From Odontesthes bonariensis (lineage: Eukaryota; Chordata; Actinopteri; Atheriniformes; Atherinopsidae): 64,000 bases of DNA. The DNA lies in NCBI RefSeq assembly GCF_027942865.1, contig NC_134515.1, positions 18,374,227 to 18,438,226 of the forward strand, written 5' to 3'. Under the pieces are notes generated by a model. The model had not been told where the DNA came from. It saw nothing but the letters and a program-made list of their open reading frames with translations, and did no database searches. Positions 44,726 through 58,500 of this stretch are shown in pieces (position 1 is the stretch's first letter; each line of letters opens with the position of its first letter). The position numbers and the translations under genes were made by a program.

Positions 44726-47700
44726 GTAGCAGTCAAATGCACGAGCGCAGTTTCAAAGATAAGTTATTTTACTGCATTTCCCACACGCTACTATAAAACA
44801 ATGCTATGAATTCAGGTGAAACTGGGTTTTTTTTATGTTTGCCCCCTGGATGACAGCACAAGGAGAGCAAAGAAGGAAAGAGAAGCCAGGTGAGAAGGTG
44901 GACAGACTTCTGCAGAATAAATCTAAATCATTTAAGGTAATCGAGCAATTAGTTGAAACAATATTTGATAGAGGAGTAGGATTAATGTCCTGAAGTTTTA
45001 ACTTTACCAGCTGAATAGCAGCAACTGTTGTGTGACATGAATAGATACCTTAGCAAGGGAAGTGTATGCAATATGTCGTTTAGCATTGTTTATACTCAAA
45101 TTAGGCCTCTACTCTAAAAAAAAAAAAATATGTGATTGGGTAATGGCGGGGCTGTACCCAGAAGAGTCATGTCATGGAGTATTGTAGGAGGGTGTGTTGT
45201 TTTTGAACGGTATTGTTCGGTGGTTTTAGAAAGGTGCTTTTGGTGAATCTAATCTACAGCTATTGGTTGACGCTCAAGTTTAACTCATGCTTGTAGCCTA
45301 GATGCGGGACCGGATTTTAACCGATAACTGAAAAACATGAACAATGAACTAAACCGAAACTTGCGGAGGCCTCATTTTAGGTTCGGCTCGACGTCAACTG
45401 TGTTTTGGCCAAAGATTTAAGACGTTACATTTAGTCTCCATTCCACCGCAGGGAAATTACAGCACCAAATGATAGTTACAAGGTGCGAGGTAAAAAGTTT
45501 CAAACCTGAATGTATAAAGCTTAGGAAACAATTAAGTAACCACGACGACGGCGCTCCTTAGGACGCCTTTGCTGGTAGTATCTAATTTAAAACTTGCCTC
45601 AGTTCTTTAAAACCAAAATAATATTTCCACATTTGAGCGTCTTTAAGCAAACTTCAGGACTATTCGGAAAGTTAAAACAAGCGGCGTCTTGTGAGCAGTA
45701 CGTCGGCCATTTTAAACGAGTGCACAGTCCAGGGCTCCGGTTTGCTTCTCGGCTGTGGTTAGATCAGAATCGCCTCTTTACTCATTGTCCACAGTGAAGC
45801 TTGAGGCGAACCTCAGCCTCACCCTGAACTAGTATATCTGATCAATTCATCACCTCTGACCACAGCACGAAGCGTGGAGGCCCTGTAGGTTTCATCTCGC
45901 CGGCTGCTCATCGCCACGGAGGCTCGAGAGCGCTTTTCCTATCATCTCCAATCAGAGCAGAGCCGAACTCTGACCAGATCAAATAAGATCACTGTGTAGA
46001 TTTTTAGATAAATGCACACATACAGACACGCAAACATCACTCACTCACTCACTCACTCACTCACTCACTCACTCAAACATTCACCCGCATACACGCCATT
46101 CAAACTATGAGGAACGCGGTCTTTCCGGATCCGGTTTAAGGGTAAAAGCCGCATGGAATCATGGGAAATATAAAGTAAACCGCAGTGGAATGTCGACCTC
46201 ACGTGGCCATGAACGGCGACACCCTAGTTATGTATCTATTTAAATTGGATTTCCCCCATTAGATGGGGAGTCTAGACCTCTTAGGAAAATTAAGAAGTCT
46301 AATTTGCATTAAATAAGGAATCAAAACAGGAAAGTTTGCATTAAATGAGGAGACAACATTGATAGGTACATTTATATAAAGACACACAACAGATCAGATC
46401 AAGGCATGCTGCACATGAAAATGACGATTTGAACGTAAAAACATCATTCAGTGGAAGTGAAGTTATAATCACGTCAGATAATTTTGTAATCTGCCTAACT
46501 CCATTTATCCTTGCTGTTTATGTTGACATCGACAAAGGACCAGCCGCTGGACAAACGCACACAGGTGACAATAACACTGCCCATGCCAACCAGATGTCTT
46601 TGTATAAGCAAAAAATCAAAGTTAAAATGCATTAAAATAATTCTTGCAATGAACAGATAAAGTGACAACAAAGGAGTGATGAGTAATGTGACAGAAATAA
46701 AACCAAACAAAAGCAATTCAACTAAATGAATTCAACAATATATTGATCTATATTTGTAGGGCAAGTTTACATTTTTCTTCAGCCTTTAGTGTTTTTGCCA
46801 CAGATGGGTCCCACACAGTATCAGAGAAGAACCATGACTTGTACATTAAAGTAAAAAGAAAAACAAAAAGGCAAAAATCATTCATAAACAAAACTATATG
46901 AGATGAGTTCAGATAGGGCCAGAAGGCAGTGCATATAAAAAACATATTACACAAAGTATATAAACAACAACGAGATACTTATCACATAAGTAGTTTTTTT
47001 TTTTTTTTCTTATTCAAGCGCTCACAAACCTCCTGTTTTGTTAACAGAACTAGAATAAAATCAATATTCAGAATTAGAATTTATGATATCCATACATCAA
47101 CAGATTGATTCGTGTCAACAGATCAACATGGTAAACATTTTGCACCTACTACAGTTGTAAACACGCAAACACATGCAAAAACACATGCAAGAACACACAG
47201 CCTGTTTGCTCCTGTTCTGTTCGACTCTCTTTACTTATTACATCCGTTGAATCTTTTCAGTGCTTATCAGTATTGTCCTTTTTTTTTATCAAAAAGCAGA
47301 TCATTAAGTGTTCTGGTATGTCCTTCTGGGCTGCCGTTTGATGCTGCTCGGTCGTAGTAAAAGCAGATAAATCTTTAAGATGCTACTTTTTTGATAAGTT
47401 GCTTGTTCACAAATAACCATTATTATTGTTCAAAAAATTACCGACAGAGTTCAAATGCAGCAAACACAAAAGCCATATAATACAAGTAACTGTATGGGTC
47501 TATTGGGAGAGGAGTCCACTGGTAATTGTGCCGTGCCATGTTAGTTTTAAGCAGCATTTGTGTCGACGATAATTAACTAATCTACCATCCAATTCCCTGT
47601 GGGGGTTGTGAGGTAATCTTGAATGGCGTAATGAGCTTTCAGAGTCTACTACCACTATTGACCACTGCTAGGTGGCATATTGAGTCAGTGGATGCCTCGT

Positions 47701-48685
47701 CAACAACAATATGTTGGCCTTGGATGGAGCAAAGAAACACGCAAAAGAAAGACTGAGTGAGGACGTGTGATTCCTTTAGCAATGGATTAAAAACAGGAAC
47801 ACTGCTACTGGACAAAACCAGTGGACCTCCACCATCCTGCTATGGAGGGGTCAGCTGTAAAAAGAGTGAGTTCTAGCCAGTTGTTTCCTTGGAACGTAGC
47901 TGCTGTCTAGTGAGTGAGAGGTTCCTGATCTGGTGGCCATCTGTCAGAGGTTTTACTTAACTTTTGGTTTGCTTCGTGAGTTAACAGTCCTGGCTTATTT
48001 TCATGTCTGTATGGACACTTCATGTGTCTTACATAATACCCTTGTTGGGATGATCTTGTTGGTAGGATGATCAAGATTATTATGATACCCAAGAAGTACA
48101 GTGTAGTCTCTCATAATTGATCAAATCCCTTTTTAATCAATTTCTAAGGATAAGAAATAGCATTTTTTGAACATTTTATTTAATTTTTTTTTTTTTTTTT
48201 TGTCTTCATGCGTCATCAAATGCTCTCTTGAGTTTTTAATTATTCAGGTCTTTTAAGAGAATTGAAAAAAAAAAACAGTTTTGATTCTGTCATAAGACTT
48301 GGAAAGTTAAAACATTGCTCCAATAACAGCAGTTGTACGGCTTCAACATAATGGAAATAATTACAAAACAAGGTATTCTGAGCACTGGGATGATTGCACA
48401 GGGGGATGTACAGCCTTAAAATACGCGGGAGACAAGTTGGGCTCTCCTTGGCAATCAAAGTATATTCATCTGATACCACTTTCAAAAAGATAGACTATTC
48501 ATCAGGCACTGGTCTTAAGCACTTAAATCCAGTAGATTAAATATTGTGACTATTTGCTGCATAAGAGACTGACCACTTGACACTACGATTCAGAGCATCT
48601 ACAAAAAAAAAAACGTGAATGAGAAGTTCGAAAGTTATGAGTGAGTTTACTTTAATCCTCTGATCTGCTGGTGTTGACGGGAACA
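44726..48685. other. intergenic region between smc5 and the FAM107-like gene
   Basis: No gene is supported. 45120-45135 is an A-run. About 45650-46230 is richer in CpG than its surroundings and looks promoter-like, with a minus-strand ORF of 30 codons starting at 45911. 46200-48680 is AT-rich with homopolymer runs at 46987 and 48186. Confidence 0.5.
46037..46074. repeat. (CACT)n microsatellite
   Basis: About nine uninterrupted TCAC tetranucleotide units within the CpG-richer patch. Confidence 0.95.
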
Positions 48686-50586
48686 ATGGCTTCCATCTCA
48701 TCCGACACCAGACAGGTTATCTACCGGCTCAACCTCCCCGCAGAGACAGGCTGTGGAGGCATACTGCATGTTCGCGACAGGAACAGTAAAAGTCCCCAGA
48801 GTCAAAACCTGCGGATCATAGCGTGCAGCCGTAGGACAGTTATTCACGAAAACTTTGTCTTATCAGCTGCTTCAACTTTTAAGACAGGCTGCTTAGAACA
48901 GTAACAGCGTGTACCATCTGCTCCCTGCTTAATGTGATCCTCTTCTCCAGGTTATCTAGTTTCAGTGGGTGTGGAAGCGATCTCTTTCTGATTCTCTCAA
49001 AGAGACGTTCGTCCCCTATTGTTGTGTGTGGAATGAAATTATGTTTAACTTCTTCTTCATTACAGGTCGAATTCTTTTCCTGCGTTGCAGATGACAGTCA
49101 CATGCATGCCTCCGACAGGCTCACAGAGTCGTTATGTCACCTTTGTAAACACTGTTCACCTGCTTAAGCAGCACTGCAAGAGGCCGTCACTTTTAACCTT
49201 CAACTAATTATAACCTCTGTCCAGGCAGTGGAAGATCAAAAATAGATATGTTTTGACAAACCAACTTTGGTTCATCAGTGATGACGTGGTGTCTCAGCTT
49301 GTGGCTGTGAAGTAATTTACGTGTGAAATTCTTCATTAACTTCCTTTGTTTTTCTTTCTCTATCAAATGTCACAGAAACCAGGAAATAGACAACACAAAA
49401 AAGGTATAAAGCAAAGATACTGAATATCAATAAGTATTCATTCTACAGTGAAAACAAGCATACATATATACGTCTGATGATAGATTGGATCATTTGATTG
49501 ATAGAATCACTGAAATGTTGCGAAATAAATATTTGCTTGTATAATCTATTTTAGCAATCAAGTGAGAAATCAAAGAGTCTAGTTGAATGCTGGTTTAATT
49601 GAACTATCAATCAAATACATGATGAATGTTAGAATGGCAGTACTGTGATAGAACTATCTCTATCTATGTTTTTTCCCACATTGATTAATTAATCAGACAT
49701 CATCAAGAATATACAAGCACTTAGTTTTCAAGCAGTGTTCAGTCAGATACACATATTGTCAGTTTATCAGATCTGAGTTGTCAAACATTGATTCTCTAGC
49801 TGTTTTCACAGAGATCCCTGTCGGCCAGCTCTCTCTGTCTCGCAGCTCTGCAGCCGACTGCAGTGGCACTGAAACCGTTCCACCCAGGAAGCTTAACGGC
49901 TCCTCAGCGGAGCTACCGAGTTACCAGAACCTGCACCGGGAGCTGCTGCTCAGCCATAAACGGTACAGGAGGCCGAACGCTGACGACCCCGTCCTGTTGT
50001 CAGCTACTGTAACTATGTGAGGGCAGTTGTGCGGTGCATATTGTGCAACCTGTGGCTCTGACTGTGCAGGGGCCTGCTGCTGGAAGAGAAACCAGAGCTG
50101 AAGCGAGTGTTGGAGCAGCGCAGGTTGGAGCTGCACAAAGAGGAGGAGATGGCACAACGACGACCCTCAGATCTGGAGACGGAGCTCCGCAAGAGGCAAC
50201 AGAAGCTGGAAGAGGTCAGCTGAGAGACTTCACACAACAACAGTAAAAAATCGAGCTGTTCAAACTTGCAGAGACCATTTTATTTGTTTTATTGTTATAT
50301 CTAGCTTTGTGGAAAATTATTCAACAAATGAATCCTTTTTAGTTCTCAAAAATTTGAATGAATAACTATCACCAAAGTTTAGATCCAGGGACATTGAGTC
50401 TCTTTTTGATCTGCTGCCATGGTGTTCAACTGACGCTGGATTTGAGCTTATAGATGGATGTGCCTTCTTTTTTTTTTCTAGTACGAACAGGAGGAGATAA
50501 GACAGCGGGAGAACCAGCAGAAGATCCCAGAGTTTGTCCGTGTCAGGGACAACCTGAGGCGCACACAGACATTTGAGCAGCCCTGA
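48686..50586 (+). CDS. FAM107-family protein (FAM107B-like)
   Basis: FAM107A and FAM107B are small actin-associated, stress-responsive coiled-coil proteins. Firm exons are 49814-49962, 50070-50214 and 50482-50586. They read YQNLHRELLLSHKR, GLLLEEKPELKRVLEQRR, SDLETELRKRQQKLEE and IPEFVRVRDNLRRTQTFEQP, matching the conserved HRELL, KPEL, RRQQKL and EFVKVRENLRR blocks of the family. A first exon at 48686-48715 (MASISSDTRQ) joins in phase if the acceptor is the second AG of cacagag, giving 142 aa (human A form 144, B form 131). That first exon has a weak donor (gttatc) and is tentative. AATAAA at 51202-51207 is a likely poly(A) signal. Confidence 0.85.
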
Positions 50587-52585
50587 AAGGCTCCCACCAA
50601 CCAGTGCAGCCTCTCACCATTGTGGCCCTAAATCTTCATGCTCACTGCCTACAGAGCTACACATAAACAAACACCCTAGAGACACCAGTAATACTTCACA
50701 TTTCCTGATGGATTTTAATTTGTAATTTTGAAGTTTGTGCATAGAATTGTGCGTGCAGACTATCACCTAATCAATATTTATCAATAATTTCTTTCTACTC
50801 ATTGACAGTTCTGTTTCTGCTGAAGGAGTGAAGTGCTCGTTTTTTCTATTAGGAGTTACATGTGGATTAATATTGGCTCAGAGAAGGCCAGCGATGTTAC
50901 GAGGCTGGTTTTTTTTCAAACTTTTTTTTTCTTTTTCGTGTTTGTTGAGCTAATTATTTCGTCCACCAGCCTCCCCGTGTTTCTGCTTGGATTAAAGGAG
51001 CACGACACTGTTTTATGAACGGGGCATCGTCACACCATCTCAGCCTGAATCTTCACCAAAGTGGGATTGCTGACAGAAACATTTCCAACAAAACTATTTT
51101 TTTCATCAATAACAATCCCCCATCGTCACAAATTTCCAAGTTTGTTTACCTGTTTCTCTCATGACTTCTGTCATTTCAAGTGTGTTTATGGGTAGCGCAG
51201 TAATAAAAAATAAAAAAAGAAGGCTTTATGGTTTGCAGTGATGTTTTTTTGTGCTGGAAACAATTCAAAGCGCTGGGGATTGATTTGCAGGCAGCTCCTC
51301 TCCCCGAGGATTCACAGTTCTTTCACATGGATATAGGACTTTGTTTAATTAGGTAATCTTTTCATTCCATCATGGGTCGAGAGGAGAAAGGACAGGCCAT
51401 CTGGTGGAGGCTTTTCAGGATGTACCCTATAGGCCAGGAATACCCAAGGGTCTGGTTAAGGCACTGCAGCCATTCAGGATAGTCATGGAAGCCACTGGCA
51501 GGAAAGGCTGAATCGTTCTTTCTGAGTTACATTGAGGTTATTTTCACACCATCTGATGCTGGAATGCATAGGAGCAACACAGCATAAAGAAGTTATTTCA
51601 AATGCATAGGAATAAAAAGGTATCAATAAAAAAAACTATATACTACTAATAAAGTAACCCTCAAGATTTATGTATTTCATCATCATTATTTATAACTGGA
51701 TCATTCTGATGGATTACTGTGTAATATTTTGCTGCATCAAATAAAATAATCTCAGAATCCAACATTTTATCCACATTGGGTGAGGCTGATTGCTTATCAA
51801 ATGTTTTGAATGTAAAAGTAACTGTAACTAGCTGTCAAATAAATGATGTGGAACAAAAGGTTTCCCTCTGAAATGAGGTGGATTGTTACAAAGTAAATGG
51901 AAAACTTTAGATACGTATTTCACATTTGTACTTAATCTGAGAAAGTGCCGGAGTTGGTTTTCAATCAATTCACTTGATACAGCACAGAGTAAAGTGGTTA
52001 AATAGAATCCAGAAATCAAGAAATCACTCATCATCCCATAGCAAAGATATTCCACTCAGCGCAATCAGTTCACGCATCTTCCACTTTAAAGTAAGAGGCA
52101 AAAAGTACATGGGTCTCTACAATATATACATTTGAATGTAGCAAAAACACTACTTTTTCATTATCACGACGAAAGATAAGAGGTGAGTTTGTCTTGTTCA
52201 CAGCTATTTACTAGGCAGCTGTGCTTTTTTTAAGTGAAACTTGTCTTTTCCTCAGACCCACTATTCTTCTTGTGTGCTTCTTTCTAAATTAAAAGCTCCC
52301 CCTCCGCGTCGAGTCGCGTGCTGTGTCAATACGCAGAGCGTGTCTGGAAAGTCAGCAGCGTCGGACTAAACCATTAAAGAAGAGTCCGAGGGGGTGTCGC
52401 TGGCAGCAAACATCTTTATTCAACACGATTATGTAAAATTAAAGATATTCTGAAGGAGTAGATGAAAAGTAATACATAAACTAAATAACGCCACTATATT
52501 TCAGATGGTATATTGTTTGTATAGAATACTTTTTTACAGCATGTATAAATACCGCCTCCCCCCTTGATAGAAAAAGTTGAGTTGC
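50587..52585. other. FAM107-like 3' untranslated region and inava upstream spacer
   Basis: The 3' untranslated region extends to about 51225. The rest contains no recognised gene. The final 300 bp lead to the inava start. Confidence 0.5.
52544..52550 (+). promoter_or_regulatory. possible TATA box for the upstream inava exon
   Basis: TATAAAT lies 36 bp before the ATG at 52586, which would leave a very short leader. The sequence matches but use is unproven. Confidence 0.3.
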
Positions 52586-55500
52586 ATGGAACAGATGTCC
52601 GAGGCACTTTTCTCAGGTCTGACCGGAGAAAGTCTCATCAAGTCCTGCGGCTTCAGAGAGGATGCTGTAGAGGACAACATCAACAACAAACTACAAGGTA
52701 TGAATAACCAATTTTCTTTAGGTTAGCACTATTTAAAAGGAAAACAATGACATACATGAAATTAAAAACCTTAATAAAGATATCTAGAGTATGATAAAAT
52801 AGTATAATCCTGAAAGTCATTCAAATTTTAAGGAAAATTAGCATTTAATGACGTCTTTCAGTCTTATTAAAATACTAGATACCTGTTAGAAAACCCTCAT
52901 ATAGCTTTGATTTATAAAAGAAAAGAAAAAAACACTATGAAAATACCTCCAGGTAAGTGTCCACTCATTTGCAGGGCTGCAAAGTAACTGAATCATGCGC
53001 TAGCAGCAGTTGAAGCTGCAATTTACTTTTTCATTTTCTGCTTATTTAGTAATTTTTCTGAGCTGCGTTTTACTTCAATAGTAGTTACTGTAAACTTACA
53101 AGGAAAACACAAGTATGGTGCATAACCAGTTTAAGTCAGCAGTGTAACCTACTTAAATCTAGCTCTAAACTGAGCAACTGTAACATTAAAGTGCATCCTG
53201 CATGTAAATGTATTGGAGGTTAAAAATCCCACATTAGTCTGAGAGAAACCATTGGGGCTTCAGTGGAGCAACAGGCTGTTTGGTGGCAGTTGTTTGTCTC
53301 TGGAGCAGCAGAATAAACATAATCACAGCCAGTCCACATGTTGACAGACAAGAAGCCTTAAATTGGTGCTAAACACAACACCCCTTTGTTGTTGTTATTA
53401 CCCCCCGGAGGTCCATCTTTTTCATTTGTGGTGGCTGCGAGGGTGAAAAGTTTAAATCTAACCATTCCGATGGCCTGAGATGACCATCAATGTCCATTCA
53501 GGGACTATAGAAATGATGATACGGAGGGACTAGGGGGCTCGGTCCACAGCCGGACTTTCAGCCTCAAGAGAACAATAAAGCATTTCTTCTTGCTTCTTGT
53601 CATTGGGCTGTGACAGAGCTGGTGTGTCTGGCCAGCATATGGCCTCTAGCGACTGAGAGCCGGCTGGCAGGATGCTTAATTGTTACTGCTGCATTGTCTT
53701 TGTTGGAAGGCCCTTACAATACTTTAACCATGTTGGTCTGAATAAATGTTGGTCAAGGAACGAGGCTGGAAGTGTTTAAATCACTGCTAGCTACTTCAGC
53801 TTTTGAATTTATGTTTTTACACCACCCTCTCTTCATTTTGCTTCTGACTGTGAAGTTTCCAAACTCAGCACTGCTTCTTAAGGCAGAGATCTAACTCTAG
53901 TGACGCCCTTTGTAATACAACACCTCTTTTTTTCCCTCCTACCACTCCCCCATATTGATGCACTTTCCTTTCAGCAGCCCATATTGCAAATGGAGTGAAT
54001 CTTTTCTGCTGAATGGATTTTGGCTTTTCATCAGACTCTGAAATAAAGCATGCTGTAAAGTTGTTTGGTTTTCTTCCATAGTATCAGCATTCAGAGGAGA
54101 ATCTTAATTACAGGGTTCGAATAGGCCCCGGTCTGGTTTCAGGCAACCCTCACTGTTTCCTCGGTAAGGCTGGTCCCCGTTGGTAATTCCAGGGCCAACC
54201 ACAGTGGTAATGAGCACAGTGGGGATGGCCGCAATCCAGAAGAACGCAGCTCCGAGGGCTCATGGGAAAGGGTGGCGGGGGAAGTCTGGGAGACAGTAAA
54301 TCCACATCATGATCATTATCGCCATAAACAGCAACTTCCGTAGATGTTACGCGGTCATAGTCTAGTAAACGGTGAGGATGGGTGGTACAGTCAGCTCCCA
54401 TCCTCGAAATCTTTCTAGGTTGTCGTCATTAGCGGTGATCACCGTCCTCCCCTCAATTAAGATGTTTGCGACTACACCAATCAGGTCTGCCGGGTGGAGA
54501 CAGTGCTATCAGCAGCCATTCCCTCAGGGCATGGACTTCTCCTCTTGTCACACTCAATCAAGAAAAGTCTCGCATTTTTGGCTCTCCCTAAAAGAACAAT
54601 TTTAATACTCCCATGACTCCAGGTTCCTCTGAAAGCTATGACAAATGGTATCAGCATTTTGGCAATAAGCTGCAACTCCAAGTGAGCATTTCACCCAAAC
54701 CCACCCACTCACTCAGCCTAGACCTCCGACCACAAACTCTTGTGAAAGTCTTCAGACAGTTATGGGGTGTAAGTGGGTAAATCCCCCACTACCTCGCCTG
54801 TGTCTTATTACCAGGCTGGATTCCTGTTGACGTCTTTAGTTTTAGATTGCTGCAACATGGGGCCATGTGTCTGTGAGTGCAGCAGACCCGACTTTGCATG
54901 CTTAAAACTCAGCACCTCTCCCGGTAGGTTTGTCTCAGTACTGACCCAACAACGCTGCTCAAGCCTGAGTTGTCAGCAGATATTGCACCCGCAGCAGATT
55001 ACTGAGGCGGGTTGGGGGATACAGGGCCTTTGTTGCAGTGTTGTTTTACTGACTAAAGCTGCCTAGCTATGCCTCATTGTGCTCCTGGCCGCTCATAGCT
55101 GAGTCAGTTCACATGAGTTGGTGTGGTGAATGGGTCAGACCTATGGGACACACAATAATATCCTGTTAGAGAAGGTTCTCATTCACACTGGCTCTGAGTC
55201 TTCCCCATCCCAACAGGAAAAGGCCTGATATCAATCTCCAAACACAGCAGTTGAGACAGGAGCAGAGGATTAAACCCTGAAGCCTTAACAACACATCCTT
55301 TCATGTGGTGTCTGTCTTCATGTCAACTTATCTCCCCTTTATTTCTGACCACGAAAACAGTCTTTACTATCAATACAGGTTTTGTTTACTTGATATTCCT
55401 CTAAAGGAGTCACCAAGCTATGCTGTTAGGAATAGAAGCATTGATCAGGGAGAGCGTATCATCATCTTGATTCCCAGTAACTTTGCCTCTGGTGATCCTC

Positions 55501-58500
55501 TGGCCTTTTCAGTTGAAATCAAGGGTGGTGGTGGTGGTGGTATGTAAAGGGTAGCCTTTAGTCTCTCATTCTCACACAAGCCTTTGGCGTCATCTCAAAA
55601 TATCTCTATATGTTGTCATTGTTTTTTCTCCTCCTGCTGTTTCTCTGCTCCCTGTTTATTACGAGTCACATGTTCTCCGGAGAGCAACAATGCAACAGGG
55701 CGGGCCAAAAGCAAGAATTGTGCTCAGTGTGTAAGTGGAACGGGCAGCGTTGCGCAGGAGTCAGCAGGGACCTTGTGATGTGATGCTGCGGGGACAAGCC
55801 CAGCATTGAGACATTCTTTCACTTCAAAGCTCCCAGAGGGTTTTCTGGACACTGGTTGAATAGGAGTTGAGGGAGGGGTACACAGGGGGAACAGGTGCAG
55901 TCCACGAGAGGGGTGATTCCCGCTGCCATCTGCTTTCTTTTTTGAGGTCTGGACTCTTTAAATGCCCTCTGACACGCCTCATGGCGACACGCTCCCCTAG
56001 CCAGCCTCCCCGTGCCCCGTCACCATGGCACCACGATTCAGATTGACCCCTGCACATGTGCCGAGTCAACTGCGGGGGTCTGCCTCTTTTGTCATTGAGC
56101 ATGGGAGAGAAGAGGAGAAGGAGGAGGAGGAGGGGGGATGGAGTGCTGCGTGGATAAGGGTGTAAAAAGAACACCCGCCAGTCATTCACTTTTGTTAAGT
56201 AAAGCAGCGGAGGGAGTGAATGAAGCCATGTGGTTGGAAAACAGAGGGAGAATATAGGATCTTAAAAGTGTTCCATCTCATTTTGCTAATCTGATTTAAC
56301 CTTGCTTACTACAACACAGGTAATTACAAAAACTCAAGAGAAGATAAGATGACAGCCATCGAGAGTAAAGAGGAGATCAGTGACACTGACAGTGGGATTA
56401 TCCTGCACTCCGGTAAGGCAACAGCAAAGAAAAATCAAATAAATTACAAATGCAGCATCTGGGCAGTACCAACTTCATGTGGAGATTAATTCTATATGTC
56501 ACCACTCTCAAGCCTTTTCTCATTAACACATACACCAATACCGGTATATCAGAAATCAGCCACAAATGTTTTAAAAAAATCAACAATGAAAATGTGTGGA
56601 TGAACCATATCCATTAACAACTCCTTACTAATTCTCTTACAATTAACAAAGCTTTAACATTCACATATTTCTGAGGATATCCTGGACAAGAAAGAAATAT
56701 TAAGTTAAATAATAAGTTGCTACCTTGAAAGTACATAGACATAGATGGTAATTATTTTTCATAACAATCCACATGAAAAAGGATTGACAAAAAAAGACAA
56801 CACACACGTGCATATTGCACCCACGACAGTGCTAGATGTGACCCACATGATACCATGTCATGCAGGCAGGATAAGGAAAGTCCAATCTTGTGTTTATTCA
56901 ATGCAGTTCCAGACAGCCCCACGTCCCCTGTAAAGGACCTGAGCACCAACACCAGAGCCCTGAAGCTGAAGCACCAGTCTCTGGAGGAGCGGCTGGAGCT
57001 CTGCCTGCTAGAGCTCCGGAAACTCTGCATCAGGGAGGCAGTAAGTGACCTCATGACCACCAAGAACCTGTTTGATGTCGAAGTTCAATTTTGGAGGACA
57101 CTATAATAGCTCTGAATTAGTGATTAGGATTGCATTCTGTTTGCTTGTTTTTTGCTTTTGTCCATCAATATTTCTCCTTTGTCCTCACAGGAACTGACAG
57201 GCACTCTGCCCTCAGACTATCCGCTGATAACTGATGAGAAGCTACCTCGGGTTCGGAGGAGAATTGGAGCTTCATTTAAGCTGGACGCAGGTCTTATCAG
57301 TCAGGATCAACAGGTATTGATCCCATCTGTCTTTTTTGAGGAGAGCAAATCAGCAGAAGGAGCTACCGTTCTCCAGCTCAAACTTATTTTTGTCCTTATT
57401 GTAGGACTCAGAGTTGCAAGCGCTAGAAACCGACTTGGCTCTCCAGCGGCAGATTTATGAGGCGGCCTGCAAGCTCTCCCTCGAGGAGAACCTCAGCAAA
57501 CCACAGAAGAAGAGCCGGCTGCAGCAGTGCAAGAGGGAGGAGAAGAAAGTGAAGGATTTGCAGGAGGTCGTGTTCCAGCACAGGGTCAAGAGTGAGTGCA
57601 ACTCACCAAGCGTCCCCATCTCAAGCAGCCAAACAAAAGGTTAGTGACACTGCTGCCCTCTTCAGGCCAATCTGTGTCACACAGAGTGGGTTTGATGCAG
57701 ATGTGTTAAAAAATGCGTGGTTTCTATGCAGATCCGTGTATGTCCGATGACAGCTCCCTCTCCGATGTGGTGGCTCTGGATGATGGTGAGTTGAGTTTAT
57801 GTCTATACCTGTATAATTTTACAGTTCATTGCTACACTCTTGCAAATATCCATTTTAATTAAAGATATAGTAGAAGGTATGGATTACATCCTGAAGAGAA
57901 GGGGTATTTTTGAGAAACATTGTGGTAAATTGAGGAAGGAGCAGTTTCAAAGAAGTATGCCAGCATGCATATAACTTAACGGTGTCAGCAAGGGGTTAAT
58001 GGAAATAGTTTTTTAAAATCCTAATTTGACGTCAATAAGACTGGGTTCGTGTGTCCAGTTGTGAATCTGTTTTATACATATATATTTTTTTTTAAATGTA
58101 AGAAAATAACTTGCTAATGTTTACTCGGACCCTCCATAGACGAGGACTCGTCTCCAGTGTTGGGCACTTCCTGTTCAGACACTCTGCAAGTGTCAGAAAA
58201 GAACCTGCCGCCGTGCCATCAGACCTCAAGCCAGCTCAGTGTGGAGTACGAGCGCTCTCCCATCCAGAACTCTCCGTGGAGGGAGTCCAGTCTGGACCAG
58301 CCTTACCACAGGGCCACAAAACCTCAGTCTGCAAGCAGGAGCAGGTCCAGGTAGGAGACAGAAGTTTGTTAACAATCCAGCAAATACACAGCTAAGCTGG
58401 AAAGTCAAAGAAATGTTTCCTTTGATATTAGGATTAGAGGGAAAGTGTTATTTATGATTTTGTTTCGCCCCTATGTTGTTGTTTGCAGTAGTCCAGCAGG

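Noticed and set aside
54112-54130. GGGTTCGAATA resembling a tRNA B box
   Set aside because: No A box, acceptor stem or cloverleaf could be formed around it on either strand.
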